Assembly (NCBI RefSeq): GCF_900291015.1 | Contig: NZ_OLKL01000027.1 | Coordinates: 1-64,000 of the forward strand | Reading direction: 5' to 3' | DNA length: 64,000 nt | Origin: Pseudomonas persica | GTDB taxonomy: Bacteria; Pseudomonadota; Gammaproteobacteria; Pseudomonadales; Pseudomonadaceae | Part shown: one piece after another, positions 27,255-36,991 of the stretch | Numbering within the stretch: the stretch's first letter is position 1 | Layout: the number at the start of each line of letters is the position of its first letter | Translations under genes and position numbers: made by a program | Notes under the pieces: generated by a model | The model's input: the letters and a program-made list of their open reading frames with translations, nothing else | What the model was told of the DNA's origin: nothing | Databases searched by the model: none

Positions 27255-28408
27255 GAGCGCGTGCGCTGGAAATCCTCAAGCGATTGATCGCTTTCGAGAC
27301 TGTCTCCTCGGAATCGAACCTGGCGCTGATCGACTACGTGCGCAACTTGCTGGCGAGCAAGGGTATTGATTCGTTGATCGTCAAAGACGAGAGCGGGCGC
27401 AAGGCCAACCTGTTCGCCAGTGTTGGCCCACAAGATCGCCCGGGGGTTTTGCTGTCCGGGCATACGGACGTCGTACCTGCCGCTGGTCAGGCCTGGAGCG
27501 TGCCAGCGTTCCAGGTGACGCTGAAGGACGAGCGGATTTACGGTCGCGGCAGCTGCGATATGAAGGGTTTCATTGCGCTGGCGGTCGACGCCATGCTCGA
27601 GGCGGCTGACTGTTCGTTGAGCCGCCCGTTGCAACTGGCCCTGTCCCATGACGAGGAAATTGGGTGCGTTGGCGTGCGTCGCCTGCTCGATGTGCTGCAC
27701 CTGGCGCCGTTGCGACCGATGCTGTGCATCGTCGGCGAGCCGACCAACATGCAGTTCGTTCTCGGACATAAGGGCAAAGGTTCCTACCGTGCTGTTTGCC
27801 GCGGACAGGAAGCCCACTCATCCTTGGCCCCGCGATCGGTCAATGCCATTCATGTGGCGTGCGACTTTATCGCCACGCTGCGTGAAGGCCAACGGCACCT
27901 GCAACAGTGCGGCGCGCACGACGCGGATTACGACGTACCTTACAGTACCGTGCATGTCGGGCAGATCACGGGGGGCAAAGCTCTGAATATCGTGCCGAAC
28001 CTGTGCACGCTGGATTTCGAGGTGCGCAATCTACCGGCTGATGACCTCGATCAGTTCCTTGAGCAGATACGCGATCAGGCCGAGCAGATCGTTTGCGAGG
28101 CCAAACGCATGTCCGGCGCAGCCGATATCGAAATCCAGACCCTGAATGTGTACCCCGGCCTGGACACTCATCCCAGCGTAGAAGCTGTTCACTTTCTGAA
28201 GAACTTTGCGCCCGCAAATACTGGCACTGCAAAAGTCTCCTTCGGTACCGAGGGCGGGTTGTTCAGTCAGCGCCTGGATGTACCGGTGGTGGTGTGCGGA
28301 CCGGGCTCCATCGAACAGGCGCACAAGCCCGATGAATTCGTCGCGTTAAGCCAAATGCGGGCGGGGGAACGTTTTCTCGACGGGCTGCGGGGCTCTTTGA
28401 AGCTATAG
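27251..28408 (+). CDS. ArgE-like M20 metallopeptidase / N-acyl amino acid deacylase
   Basis: A 385-residue M20-family zinc enzyme annotated in relatives as acetylornithine deacetylase. Metal ligands are visible at H71 and D73 (S-G-H-T-D-V-V-P), D103 (G-R-G-S-C-D-M-K-G) and E135/E136 (S-H-D-E-E-I-G-C-V-G). The mid-protein dimerisation domain begins near residue 180. It overlaps the oxidase B gene (ATGA) and ends the operon. In this setting it is more likely to remove an acyl group from an imported N-acyl amino acid or diamino acid than to serve arginine biosynthesis. Confidence 0.9.
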   Translation: MRARALEILKRLIAFETVSSESNLALIDYVRNLLASKGIDSLIVKDESGRKANLFASVGPQDRPGVLLSGHTDVVPAAGQAWSVPAFQVTLKDERIYGRGSCDMKGFIALAVDAMLEAADCSLSRPLQLALSHDEEIGCVGVRRLLDVLHLAPLRPMLCIVGEPTNMQFVLGHKGKGSYRAVCRGQEAHSSLAPRSVNAIHVACDFIATLREGQRHLQQCGAHDADYDVPYSTVHVGQITGGKALNIVPNLCTLDFEVRNLPADDLDQFLEQIRDQAEQIVCEAKRMSGAADIEIQTLNVYPGLDTHPSVEAVHFLKNFAPANTGTAKVSFGTEGGLFSQRLDVPVVVCGPGSIEQAHKPDEFVALSQMRAGERFLDGLRGSLKL

Positions 28409-28609
28409 ACTTAGCGTTTCTCTTGGCCTTTGCCAATTCGGGAGGGCCATTTTATGAGCGTGCCATATCAACCCTACACCCTTTTGATGCTCAGTCGAAT
28501 GCTCGCTTGAGCAAAGCGTGCGTGTGTCCGCAAGAGGCAGGCGCGTTAACCGAGCCCCCCAAAAAACGGGACTCTCGCAAGTTCCCGACAATACACAGGG
28601 AGTCCGTCC

Positions 28610-30652
28610 ATGAAAGCCCTTGAACGTCTTTCCTTCTCAACCAAGTTCGTCTTGCTCGGTCTATTAGTCATCATCCTGATTACCGTGCCGAGCACCTTGT
28701 ACGTGCTTGGCGCGCTGCAAACGGGCCGTCAGGCCGACCGCGAAGTGCACGGGCTCGTACCGGTGCAGGCGCTTTTGCGGCTGGTCTCGCTCACCCAGCA
28801 ACATCGTGATCTGGCAGCCGCCGTGCTCGCTGGCGCCAATGCCCTACAACCAACCCGGCAAGTCAAGCGAGCGGAGTTGCAGCGCGCCTTCGCTGCGAGC
28901 GAGTTGGCGTTGCAGGTGGCCGAGGTGAAACCGGAGCTTTCGACAGCTTGGCGTCAGGTGCGCGAACAATGGCAAACACTTTCCGATCAGGTCGATCAAG
29001 GCACTATCAACGCCCGGCAGAGCCTGCAAATGCATTCGCAACTGATCGCCTCCATCTTGTTGGTCGAGGATGCGTTGGTCGACCATTTCGAACTGACGCT
29101 GGATCCGGTGCTGGAAAGCCACTCGTTGATGTACGCCGTGCTGATCGAGTTGCCGCAAACCGCCGAGCTGTTCGGTCAGTTGCGCGGTTTGGGTGGCATG
29201 TATCTGGCGCAGGAACGAATAATGCCCGAACAACAAGGCGCCGTGATGGGGCTGACCGCCCAAGCTTTGGCCAGTCTAGACAGGATGAGCCGGGCCTTCA
29301 CCAAGGCTACGGCCACAGATCCAGGGCTTGCATCGAAGCTGGACGCGCCGCTGGCGGCGCTGCGCCCGCAGATCGAAAAGGTCTTAGCACTGACCGACAA
29401 GCAACTGGTTGCAGCCGTCGAAATGGACATTTCCGCCGAGGGCGGTTACGGCGTGAAGTTGGATTACCCTGTCGCAGATTACCTGGCCGCATACGATCGG
29501 CCGATCAGTGCGCTGCGGGCACTTGAAGAAACTGCCTTGACGCATCTCGGTGAGGCGCTGACGGCGAGGTGTGACAACTATCGACAAGGCACCCTGTGGA
29601 TCTCCGTTGGTTTGCTGGCGCTGCTTTTACTTGGAGGCACCTTGGCTATCTTGATCGTGCTGCGTTTGCTCGAACAGTTGGCTATCGCCATGGCAGCAGC
29701 CGAACGGATCGCCAGGGGCGACTTGACTCAGGCGCTTGATGTCAGTGGCATGGATGAAGCGGCACGCCTGCTGCAGGCATTGCAGTACATGCAAACGGAC
29801 CTGCGAGGTACCGTTGCTCAGGTGGTGAGTTCCGCCCAACAGCTGGGCTCGACTTCCGACATATTGAGTGCTGTTACCGAAGATGCCAGCCGCGGACTGC
29901 AACGGCAGAGCGAGGAACTCGACCAGGCCGTTACAGCCGTGACCGAGTTGACCTGCGCCATCGAAGAGGTAGCACGCAATGCTGCTTTGGCCGCGCAGGT
30001 ATCGCAGGTTGCCGATCAACGGGCTCGGCAGGGCGAAGACAGCGTCACCCGGACTGTCGTCGCTATCGAGTCGCTGACCGGTGATATGGCGCTGACCGCT
30101 GATGCGTTGCAGAACCTGGCAGGGCAGATAGGTGATATCGGCTCCGTGCTCGATGTGATTCGTGGCATTGCCGAGCAAACCAACCTGCTGGCATTGAATG
30201 CCGCGATCGAGGCGGCCCGTGCGGGAGAAAGTGGCCGCGGCTTCGCAGTGGTGGCCGATGAGGTGCGGGCTCTGGCTCAAAGGACGCAGGCTTCCACCCG
30301 AGAAATCGAAAGCATCATCGGCTCGGTACAGCAAGGCAGCCGAGGAGCCCTGAGCTCGATGCACAGCAGCAATGACAAAACTTGCGCCACTCTAGGCCTC
30401 GCGCGTGAAGCGGGTAACGCACTCAATGCCATCGTCGAGGCTATCGGTCAGATCAACGAACGCAATTCGAGTATTGCCAGCGCCACCGAGGAGCAGTCCC
30501 AGGTCGCCCGTGAAGTGGACAGTAATCTTTTGAATATCCGCGATGTTTGCGCACGTACCTCGGCAGGCGCCAATCAGACCCAGGTTTCCAGCCAGGAGCT
30601 TGCCAGTCTGGCCAGCGAGCTGAGCGGAAGGGTGAGGCATTTCAATGTCTGA
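28610..30652 (+). CDS. Methyl-accepting chemotaxis protein
   Basis: A 680-residue chemoreceptor. TM1 covers about residues 12-35, followed by a large, mostly helical periplasmic sensor of about 290 residues, then TM2 at about 327-350, a HAMP region and a cytoplasmic signalling domain. The hairpin tip [10 protein letters not shown] and [10 protein letters not shown] are present. The size and helical nature of the sensor suggest a double four-helix-bundle (HBM-type) ligand domain, seen in receptors for organic acids. It follows the transport and oxidase operon by about 200 bases, so it probably guides cells towards the operon's substrate or a product. Confidence 0.92.
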   Translation: MKALERLSFSTKFVLLGLLVIILITVPSTLYVLGALQTGRQADREVHGLVPVQALLRLVSLTQQHRDLAAAVLAGANALQPTRQVKRAELQRAFAASELALQVAEVKPELSTAWRQVREQWQTLSDQVDQGTINARQSLQMHSQLIASILLVEDALVDHFELTLDPVLESHSLMYAVLIELPQTAELFGQLRGLGGMYLAQERIMPEQQGAVMGLTAQALASLDRMSRAFTKATATDPGLASKLDAPLAALRPQIEKVLALTDKQLVAAVEMDISAEGGYGVKLDYPVADYLAAYDRPISALRALEETALTHLGEALTARCDNYRQGTLWISVGLLALLLLGGTLAILIVLRLLEQLAIAMAAAERIARGDLTQALDVSGMDEAARLLQALQYMQTDLRGTVAQVVSSAQQLGSTSDILSAVTEDASRGLQRQSEELDQAVTAVTELTCAIEEVARNAALAAQVSQVADQRARQGEDSVTRTVVAIESLTGDMALTADALQNLAGQIGDIGSVLDVIRGIAEQTNLLALNAAIEAARAGESGRGFAVVADEVRALAQRTQASTREIESIIGSVQQGSRGALSSMHSSNDKTCATLGLAREAGNALNAIVEAIGQINERNSSIASATEEQSQVAREVDSNLLNIRDVCARTSAGANQTQVSSQELASLASELSGRVRHFNV

Positions 30653-30752
30653 CCCCGGGTTTGCATACGCCGGGCTGCGCGCTCGGGGTGTCAGAGTCGA
30701 TCGGCTTGATGTTCATACCAACCTCGATATGCCGTCGGTAGAGCCTGCTGCC

Positions 30753-30776
30753 GTTGGCTGATAATCAGCAGCCAAC
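30753..30776. promoter_or_regulatory. Inverted repeat between the chemoreceptor and GabD-like genes
   Basis: GTTGGCTG and CAGCCAAC flank an 8-base centre containing GCTGATAATCAGC symmetry. It lies 80 bases upstream of the GabD-like start. It may be a regulator site or a weak terminator; no T-tract is present. Confidence 0.35.
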
Positions 30777-30855
30777 ACTGCTGATGCGATGCTTTCAGCA
30801 TCCTGGCCTGTAGCGCCTGAATAAACTGAAGGCTGTCTCGGAACAGGACTCGATC

Positions 30856-32313
30856 ATGCTCAAGAATCGTTTGCAAGACCCCAGCCTGCTGGTAGAACTG
30901 GCGTACATAGACGGCCAGTGGGTGGCGGCTGATAACGCTGCCACTCTGGATATCCTCGATCCTGCCACGGGCGAGTGCTTGGCCCAGGTTCCTGCCATGC
31001 AAGGCGCACAAACCCGTCTCGCCATCGAAGCTGCCGATCGCGCCTGGCCGGCCTGGCGGGCTCGGCCGGCTGCGGAGCGCGCGGTTCTGCTGGAGCGCTG
31101 GTATCAAGCCATGCTCGACAATCTCGACGACTTGGCGTTGATCATGACCTGCGAGCAAGGCAAACCGCTCAACGAAGCCAAGGGCGAGATCCGTTATGGC
31201 GCTAGCTTCGTCAAATGGTTCGCTGAGGAAGCACGGCGCGTTTACGGCGAGACCATTCCTGCCCCGAGCGGTGACCGACGCCTGCTCACTCTGAAGCAAC
31301 CGGTCGGCGTCTGTGCCGCTATCACTCCGTGGAACTTCCCCAACGCGATGATCACTCGCAAATGTGCACCGGCCCTTGCGGCCGGTTGTCCGGTCATCGT
31401 CAAGCCTTCGGAGCTGACGCCACTCTCGGCACTGGCGTTGGCAGTGCTGGCCGAGCGAGTCGGGATACCGGCGGGAGTGTTCAACGTCGTGACCGGCTTG
31501 CCGAAGGGCATTGGCGAAGAACTCACCAGCAACCCGACAGTGCGCAAGATTTCCTTCACTGGCTCGACTGCCGTGGGGAGCTTGCTGATGCGTCAGAGTG
31601 CCGAACAGATCAAGCGCCTGAGCCTGGAGCTGGGCGGCAACGCTCCCTTCGTCGTGTTCGACGATGCGGATCTGGAGCAGGCGGTGACCGGCATCATGCA
31701 AAGCAAATTCCGTAACGCCGGGCAGACTTGCGTCTGCGCCAACCGGATTCTGGTACAGGACGGGATCTACGAGCGTTTCGCTCAGCGCCTGGTGGAGGAG
31801 GTGGGCAAGCTCAAGGTCGGCAATGGCCTGGAGGCCGACGTGACCATAGGCCCGTTGATCAATGCAGCAGCTGTAAGCAAGGTCGCCCGGCATATCGACG
31901 ATGCCCTGGGCAATGGTGCACGTCTGCTCTGTGGCGCAATTCCCACAGGGGACGATCAATTCGTCCAGCCGACGGTGCTCGCCGATGCTCATGCCGGGAT
32001 GTTGCTGGCTAACGAAGAAACCTTCGGTCCGGTCGCACCACTGATGCGCTTCAGCACTGAAGAAGAGGCGCTGACCCTTGCCAATGCCACACCCTATGGC
32101 CTGGGTGCCTATTTCTTCACCCAGGACCTGCGTCGCTCGTGGCGCTTCGGCGAAGCACTGGAGTTCGGCATGATCGGTCTTAATACCGGGCTGATCTCCA
32201 TGGAAGTAGCTCCATTTGGTGGTGTCAAGCAGTCCGGTCTTGGCCGTGAAGGCTCCAAGTATGGTCTGGACGAGTACCTGGAAGTCAAAGCATTCCATAT
32301 CGGTGGACTGTAG
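30856..32313 (+). CDS. gabD: Succinate-semialdehyde dehydrogenase-like aldehyde dehydrogenase
   Basis: A 485-residue aldehyde dehydrogenase. N160 (T-P-W-N-F-P), E258 (S-L-E-L-G-G-N) and C292 (G-Q-T-C-V-C-A-N-R) complete the active site. The C-V-C-A-N-R context is the GabD signature, in which the second Cys gives redox control in some homologues. It probably oxidises succinate semialdehyde or glutarate semialdehyde. A GabT-like gene at 35602 would supply such a product. It is followed after 51 bases by the tartrate/malate dehydrogenase gene on the same strand. Confidence 0.88.
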   Translation: MLKNRLQDPSLLVELAYIDGQWVAADNAATLDILDPATGECLAQVPAMQGAQTRLAIEAADRAWPAWRARPAAERAVLLERWYQAMLDNLDDLALIMTCEQGKPLNEAKGEIRYGASFVKWFAEEARRVYGETIPAPSGDRRLLTLKQPVGVCAAITPWNFPNAMITRKCAPALAAGCPVIVKPSELTPLSALALAVLAERVGIPAGVFNVVTGLPKGIGEELTSNPTVRKISFTGSTAVGSLLMRQSAEQIKRLSLELGGNAPFVVFDDADLEQAVTGIMQSKFRNAGQTCVCANRILVQDGIYERFAQRLVEEVGKLKVGNGLEADVTIGPLINAAAVSKVARHIDDALGNGARLLCGAIPTGDDQFVQPTVLADAHAGMLLANEETFGPVAPLMRFSTEEEALTLANATPYGLGAYFFTQDLRRSWRFGEALEFGMIGLNTGLISMEVAPFGGVKQSGLGREGSKYGLDEYLEVKAFHIGGL

Positions 32314-32364
32314 GACGACTTGTTTGTACAGGCTTGATTGATGCAAATCCGCGAAGGTAATGAC

Positions 32365-33444
32365 ATGAGCAAGACATTCAAGATCGCCGCGATTGCCGGC
32401 GATGGCATCGGTAAGGAAGTACTGCCCGAGGGGCTGCGGGTGTTGGAACAGGCTGCCCGCAAGTGGGATCTGGATTTGAGCATCGAAGTGCTCGATTGGG
32501 CACACTGCGATTATTATCTGGAACACGGGCAAATGATGCCCAACGACTGGTTCGAGCAACTGAAAGGCTTCGATGCTATCTACTTCGGTGCGGTGGGTTG
32601 GCCGGACAAGGTGCCGGATCATATTTCCCTGTGGGGCTCGCTGCTCAAATTCCGCCGCGACTTTGACCAGTACGTAAACATCCGGCCGGTGCGCCTGTTT
32701 CCCGGCGTGCCATGTCCGTTGGCCGGTCGCGAGGCTGGTGATATCGATTTCGTGGTGATCCGCGAGAATACCGAAGGCGAATATTCCTCGGTTGGCGGCA
32801 AGATGTTCGAAGGTAGCGAGCATGAGTTCGTGTTGCAGGAATCGGTATTCACCCGACGGGGTGTGGATCGCATTCTCAAATTTGCCTTCGACCTGGCCCA
32901 GACCCGCCCGCGCAAGCATGTGACTGCTGCGACCAAGTCCAATGGCATTTCCATCAGCATGCCCTACTGGGACGAGCGCACCGCGCTGATGGCGGAGCAG
33001 TACCCGGACGTCAGCTGGGACAAGCAACACATCGATATTCTCTGTGCGCGCTTCGTGCTGCAGCCGGATCGTTTCGACGTGGTGGTGGCCTCGAACCTGT
33101 TCGGCGATATCCTTTCCGATCTCGGCCCTGCCTGCGCCGGTACCATCGGTATTGCGCCCTCGGCCAACCTCGATCCCGAGCGACGATTCCCGTCGCTGTT
33201 CGAGCCGGTGCACGGCTCGGCCCCGGACATCTATGGACGCAACATCGCCAACCCAATTGCGATGATCTGGTCCGGCGCGCTGATGCTGGATTTCCTTGGC
33301 AATGGGGATGAGCGCTACCGTGCCGCCCATGATGGCATTCTCAAGGCTATCGAGCAGGTGATCGCCGAAGGGCCCAACACGCCCGACCTGGGCGGACAGG
33401 GTTCAACCCAGGATGTCGGCAAGGCGATTCTCGACGCACTCTAG
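32365..33444 (+). CDS. Tartrate dehydrogenase/decarboxylase or D-malate dehydrogenase
   Basis: A 359-residue member of the isocitrate/isopropylmalate dehydrogenase family. The ATG at 32365 is chosen because GAAGG lies upstream; an ATG nine codons earlier lacks a good site. Motifs include A-G-D-G-I-G-K-E-V, V-I-R-E-N-T-E-G-E-Y, S-N-L-F-G-D-I-L-S-D and H-G-S-A-P-D-I-Y-G. The sequence pattern fits TtuC/DmlA enzymes, which oxidise tartrate or D-malate to oxaloglycolate or pyruvate with NAD and a divalent metal. A clear terminator follows at 33480. It would channel four-carbon hydroxyacids into central metabolism. Confidence 0.9.
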   Translation: MSKTFKIAAIAGDGIGKEVLPEGLRVLEQAARKWDLDLSIEVLDWAHCDYYLEHGQMMPNDWFEQLKGFDAIYFGAVGWPDKVPDHISLWGSLLKFRRDFDQYVNIRPVRLFPGVPCPLAGREAGDIDFVVIRENTEGEYSSVGGKMFEGSEHEFVLQESVFTRRGVDRILKFAFDLAQTRPRKHVTAATKSNGISISMPYWDERTALMAEQYPDVSWDKQHIDILCARFVLQPDRFDVVVASNLFGDILSDLGPACAGTIGIAPSANLDPERRFPSLFEPVHGSAPDIYGRNIANPIAMIWSGALMLDFLGNGDERYRAAHDGILKAIEQVIAEGPNTPDLGGQGSTQDVGKAILDAL

Positions 33445-33479
33445 ACCGAGTTTGAAACACAATCGCGCATCACCCTTTT

Positions 33480-33504
33480 GCCCGCTCACACTGCGGGCTT
33501 TTTT
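33480..33504 (+). terminator. Rho-independent terminator
   Basis: GCCCGC-TCACACT-GCGGGC followed by TTTTTT. It ends the GabD-like/TtuC-like transcript. Confidence 0.88.
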
Positions 33505-33522
33505 CTTGGCCGGAAGGTTGTT

Positions 33523-34368
33523 ATGGCTAGATTGTCGATCTTGCTATTCGCTTGCGTCTGGCACGCCACCAGCTGGGCAGGCACCCCGATAGATGTGGTC
33601 ATTCTGTGCGACGCCGGATACCCGCCCTACAGCTACGCCGAGGGTGACGAGGCCAAGGGGATTTATACCGATATTCTGCGCGCGGCGTTTACCCGTATGC
33701 CGGAATATCGGGTGCATATTCGCCCGGTACCGTGGGCACGAGGCCTGAGTGAATTGTCCCAAGGTCGGGCCTTGGCCCTCTACCCGCCCTATCGTCGAGC
33801 CGAGGAGCGGCCGTGGATGGATTACTCACGCCCCATCGTGCGGGAAACGCTGGTCGTTTTTGTGCGCGCCGACGTGGCCCGGGCACTTGAGCGAGAACAT
33901 TTTCCGCAAGCCTATCGCGGCTTGCGCATCGGCCAGAACAGAGGATTTATCAACATTGTCGATCAGGACTACCAGATCATGCTTGCCAAGGGTGAGTTGC
34001 GCCAGATTTACTCCAAGGACAACCACACCAACCTAGCGATGCTTTATCGGGGGCGACTGGATGCCTACATCAATGACCGCCGGGCCGTTCTTTGGGAGCT
34101 GGAGCAGATGCGGCGCGACGGCGTCTTTAAGGACGACTCTCTCAACTGGATAGTCGAAGGGCCCTGGCTTACAGGCGAAGAGGGATATCTGGGTTATACC
34201 CGCATCAATACGTCGGCCTACCCCTACAAGGACGACTTCAAGAAACGCCTCGATACGATCCTGTCCGATCTTGAACGGGAGGGGGTCATCTATCGCATTG
34301 TGAGGCGTAACGATGCGTTCTATCCGCTTAACCTGCAGGCTGCGGGTATCGAAGGCGCTAGCCAGTAA
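33523..34368 (+). CDS. Periplasmic substrate-binding protein (SBP_bac_3-like)
   Basis: A 281-residue secreted protein. The ATG at 33523 gives a good signal peptide, M-A-R-L-S-I-L-L-F-A-C-V-W-H-A-T-S-W-A, with GGAAGG 6 bases before it. The mature region has D-A-G-Y-P-P-Y-S-Y, G-I-Y-T-D-I-L and Y-P-P-Y-R-R-A-E-E-R-P, typical of amino-acid-binding-protein folds. No permease or ATPase genes are nearby, so it may act as a stand-alone ligand sensor rather than a transporter part. It converges with the GhrA-like gene at 34394. Confidence 0.8.
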   Translation: MARLSILLFACVWHATSWAGTPIDVVILCDAGYPPYSYAEGDEAKGIYTDILRAAFTRMPEYRVHIRPVPWARGLSELSQGRALALYPPYRRAEERPWMDYSRPIVRETLVVFVRADVARALEREHFPQAYRGLRIGQNRGFINIVDQDYQIMLAKGELRQIYSKDNHTNLAMLYRGRLDAYINDRRAVLWELEQMRRDGVFKDDSLNWIVEGPWLTGEEGYLGYTRINTSAYPYKDDFKKRLDTILSDLEREGVIYRIVRRNDAFYPLNLQAAGIEGASQ

Positions 34369-34393
34369 GTTCTTGGGGTCTCGTGAACCAGGG

Positions 34394-35320
34394 CTAGTAG
34401 CCCTGTTTTCGGTCAACCTGGCCGAGCATAGGTTCGCCACGCTGGTGCCGGCGAATATTCTCCAGCAGCACGTCAAATGCGCTTTCTGGCTGGGTCATCG
34501 CGGCGATATGCGGGGTCAGCAAAATCTGCGGGTGCTGCCAGAATGGATGCTCGGGCCGAGCTGGTTCTTCCCTTAGTACGTCGAGCACCGCAGCACTGAT
34601 TTGGCCACTGGCTAGGGCCTCCAGCAGGTCATCTTCCACCAAGTGCCCACCTCGCCCCATGTTGACCAGTGCGGCACCTTTGGGCAGGTGCTGGAACAAT
34701 TGATGGTCGAGAATCCCCACAGTCTGCTCAGTCAGCGGCAAGACACAAAGCAGGATGTCGCACTGACCCAGGAACGACGGCAATTGTTCGGCACCGGCAA
34801 AACAGTCGACCCCGGGTATGCAGTGCCGGCTGCGTGCCCAACCCGACAAGGCGAAGCCATAGGGCCTCAAAGTGGCGAGTATCTGCTGTGCTTGCAAGCC
34901 CAGGCCCATTACCCCGACCCGGCGTCTCGATGCGGGGAGCAATCGGTGGGCTTGCCAGTGCTTTTCGGCCTGTTGCTGGCGATATCGCAACATCTCCCGG
35001 TGGAGGCTGAGTACGGCGAAACTGGCGTATTCGCACATGCCCTGGGTAATGCCCGGATCAAGCAAGCGAACCACCGGCAAATGCGCCGGCAAGCGGTCAA
35101 GGTCGAGCTGATCGACACCGGCCGACAGGGCGAACAGCACCTGCAGGTTTGGCAGCAACTTTTCGAGATTGTCCGGTGCCTGCCAAGCCGCCAGGTAGCG
35201 GATATCCTGCGGGTCGCCGAGATCTGGCCAAGCGCGCCATTCGATATCCGGGGCCCGTTCAGCGAATAACGCCTCCCATCGTTCGCCGCGTACCGGGTCG
35301 GCTTTGTAGAGCAGGGTCAT
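34394..35320 (-). CDS. D-2-hydroxyacid dehydrogenase, glyoxylate/hydroxypyruvate reductase A-like (second copy)
   Basis: A 308-residue paralogue of the protein encoded at 15450, of the same length and general pattern. The catalytic Arg is in N-M-G-R-G-G-H, the Glu in L-R-E-E-P-A and the His in L-T-P-H-I-A-A-M-T. The nucleotide motif reads G-V-M-G-L-G-L-Q-A-Q, so the last Gly of GxGxxG is Ala, a mild departure. It stands alone on the minus strand, divergent from the GabT-like gene across about 280 bases. It likely reduces glyoxylate or hydroxypyruvate-like keto-acids. Confidence 0.88.
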   Translation of the reverse strand: MTLLYKADPVRGERWEALFAERAPDIEWRAWPDLGDPQDIRYLAAWQAPDNLEKLLPNLQVLFALSAGVDQLDLDRLPAHLPVVRLLDPGITQGMCEYASFAVLSLHREMLRYRQQQAEKHWQAHRLLPASRRRVGVMGLGLQAQQILATLRPYGFALSGWARSRHCIPGVDCFAGAEQLPSFLGQCDILLCVLPLTEQTVGILDHQLFQHLPKGAALVNMGRGGHLVEDDLLEALASGQISAAVLDVLREEPARPEHPFWQHPQILLTPHIAAMTQPESAFDVLLENIRRHQRGEPMLGQVDRKQGY

Positions 35321-35601
35321 GGGCGTTTCCTCTTTTGAACGAAGAATGGAGCATGCCTGAATGGCGGAGCAGAATCTTTCGGAAAGTCTGGTTCAAAAGG
35401 GGCGGTGGTGTTGTATCTCGGCATAAATCGACAGTTTCCAAGGGGGCTTCAGCGCTTGATGGATTCTGCCGTTTGGTGGGGTGAAAACAGTCGATCCGAA
35501 TTTCTCAGCGGCCAAGTTCGGCTTAGAGCATTGCGTCAAAGGCTTAACCTAAGGCATATCGCAGCCGCCTCCTGGTTGCCTGGCTCACTATGGGAGATGC
35601 C

Positions 35602-36897
35602 ATGAACAGCAAATGCGAAGATACCCCTTATCTGCTCCAGCAGCGTGATCAGTTCGTGCCGCGGGGTTTGGTCACTGCTCACCCGCTGGTCATCGATCGG
35701 GCCCAAGGGGCCGAAGTGTGGGATGTAAGTGGTAAGCGTTACCTGGACTTCGTCGGCGGGATCGGTGTGATGAACATCGGCCACAATCATCCGAAGGTGG
35801 CGGCGGCGGTTCAGGCGCAGATGAAGAAGGTCACCCATGCCTGTTTCCAAGTGGTGGCGTACAAGCCCTACCTCGACCTGGTGCAGTCTCTGTGTAAGCT
35901 GGTTGCAGGCTCCAGCGGCATTGCGCACAAGGCAGCGCTGTTCACTTCGGGTGCGGAAGCCGTGGAGAACGCCGTGAAGATTGCACGCGCCCATACCAAG
36001 CGTCCGGCGGTTATTTCTTTCCGTGGGGGGTTTCATGGTCGCACATTGCTCGGTACGACCCTGACTGGCATGAGCCAGCCCTACAAGCAGAACTTCGGTA
36101 TGGCGCCCGAGGTTTTCCACACACCTTATCCGAATGCTTATCGCGGTTTCACCAGCGAAATGGCACTGCAAGCGCTGAACGAGCTGTTTGCCACTCAGGT
36201 CTCGCCAGATCGCGTAGCTGCGATCATTATCGAACCAGTCCAGGGCGACGGCGGTTTCCTTGCCGCGCCGGTCGAATTTCTCCAGGCGCTGCGCACGCTG
36301 ACTGAACAGCATGGCATCGTGTTGATTGCCGATGAAGTACAGACTGGTTTCGGCCGTACCGGCACTTGGTTCGGTTTTCAGCACGCCGGAATTCAGCCGG
36401 ATCTGGTTACCGTAGCCAAGAGCCTGGCTGCCGGGATGCCGATCTCGGGTGTGGTTGGTCGCGCAGAGATCATGGACGCACCAGCCCCTGGCGGCCTGGG
36501 CGGTACCTATGGGGGCAACGCGCTGGCTTGCGCGGCAGCGTTGGCAGTGATCGAAACCTACGAACAGGAAAAATTGCTGGCGCGCGGTGTGAAGCTAGGT
36601 GAGCGCCTGCGTCAGGGCTTGTTGCGCCTGCAGGCGCGCTTTCCTCAAATTGGTGACGTACGCGGTACCGGGCTCATGCTGGCGATCGAGTTGGTCAAGG
36701 ACGATGCGGCCCGCAGCCCTGACCCAGAGCTGAACCAGCAAGTGATCGATGAGGCTCGCAAGGGGGGCCTACTGGTGATCAAGTGTGGTGTGTACCGTAA
36801 CGTGCTGCGTTTTCTCGCTCCGCTGGTTGCCGAGGACGCACAGGTCGATGAAGCGTTGGATATTCTTGAAATGGCGTTGTCCCGCGTTTCAAGCTGA
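35602..36897 (+). CDS. gabT: Class III aminotransferase, 4-aminobutyrate aminotransferase-like
   Basis: A 431-residue PLP enzyme that transfers an omega-amino group to 2-oxoglutarate. The ATG at 35602 is preferred because GGGAG lies 5 bases upstream; an in-frame ATG at 35590 is possible. Motifs are T-S-G-A-E-A-V-E-N-A-V-K, F-H-G-R-T, I-I-E-P-V-Q-G-D-G-G-F, D-E-V-Q-T-G-F-G-R-T-G and the PLP lysine in V-A-K-S-L-A-A-G. With the GabD-like enzyme at 30856 it makes a complete route from an omega-amino acid to a dicarboxylate. A HAD-like gene follows 94 bases downstream. Confidence 0.9.
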   Translation: MNSKCEDTPYLLQQRDQFVPRGLVTAHPLVIDRAQGAEVWDVSGKRYLDFVGGIGVMNIGHNHPKVAAAVQAQMKKVTHACFQVVAYKPYLDLVQSLCKLVAGSSGIAHKAALFTSGAEAVENAVKIARAHTKRPAVISFRGGFHGRTLLGTTLTGMSQPYKQNFGMAPEVFHTPYPNAYRGFTSEMALQALNELFATQVSPDRVAAIIIEPVQGDGGFLAAPVEFLQALRTLTEQHGIVLIADEVQTGFGRTGTWFGFQHAGIQPDLVTVAKSLAAGMPISGVVGRAEIMDAPAPGGLGGTYGGNALACAAALAVIETYEQEKLLARGVKLGERLRQGLLRLQARFPQIGDVRGTGLMLAIELVKDDAARSPDPELNQQVIDEARKGGLLVIKCGVYRNVLRFLAPLVAEDAQVDEALDILEMALSRVSS

Positions 36898-36991
36898 TGC
36901 CAGGTCTCGGTCGGCGATTGACACATGTGGCCGACCGAGCACCCTCACGAGGGGCAATTCTTGAAGTGCTATTATTGGAGGTATCAAGGCC

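Noticed and set aside
30691..33330. Very long minus-strand ORF (879 codons) opposite the GabD-like and TtuC-like genes
   Set aside because: It is antisense to two genes with complete catalytic motifs; its translation has low complexity and no family motifs. It is a codon-bias shadow in high-GC DNA.
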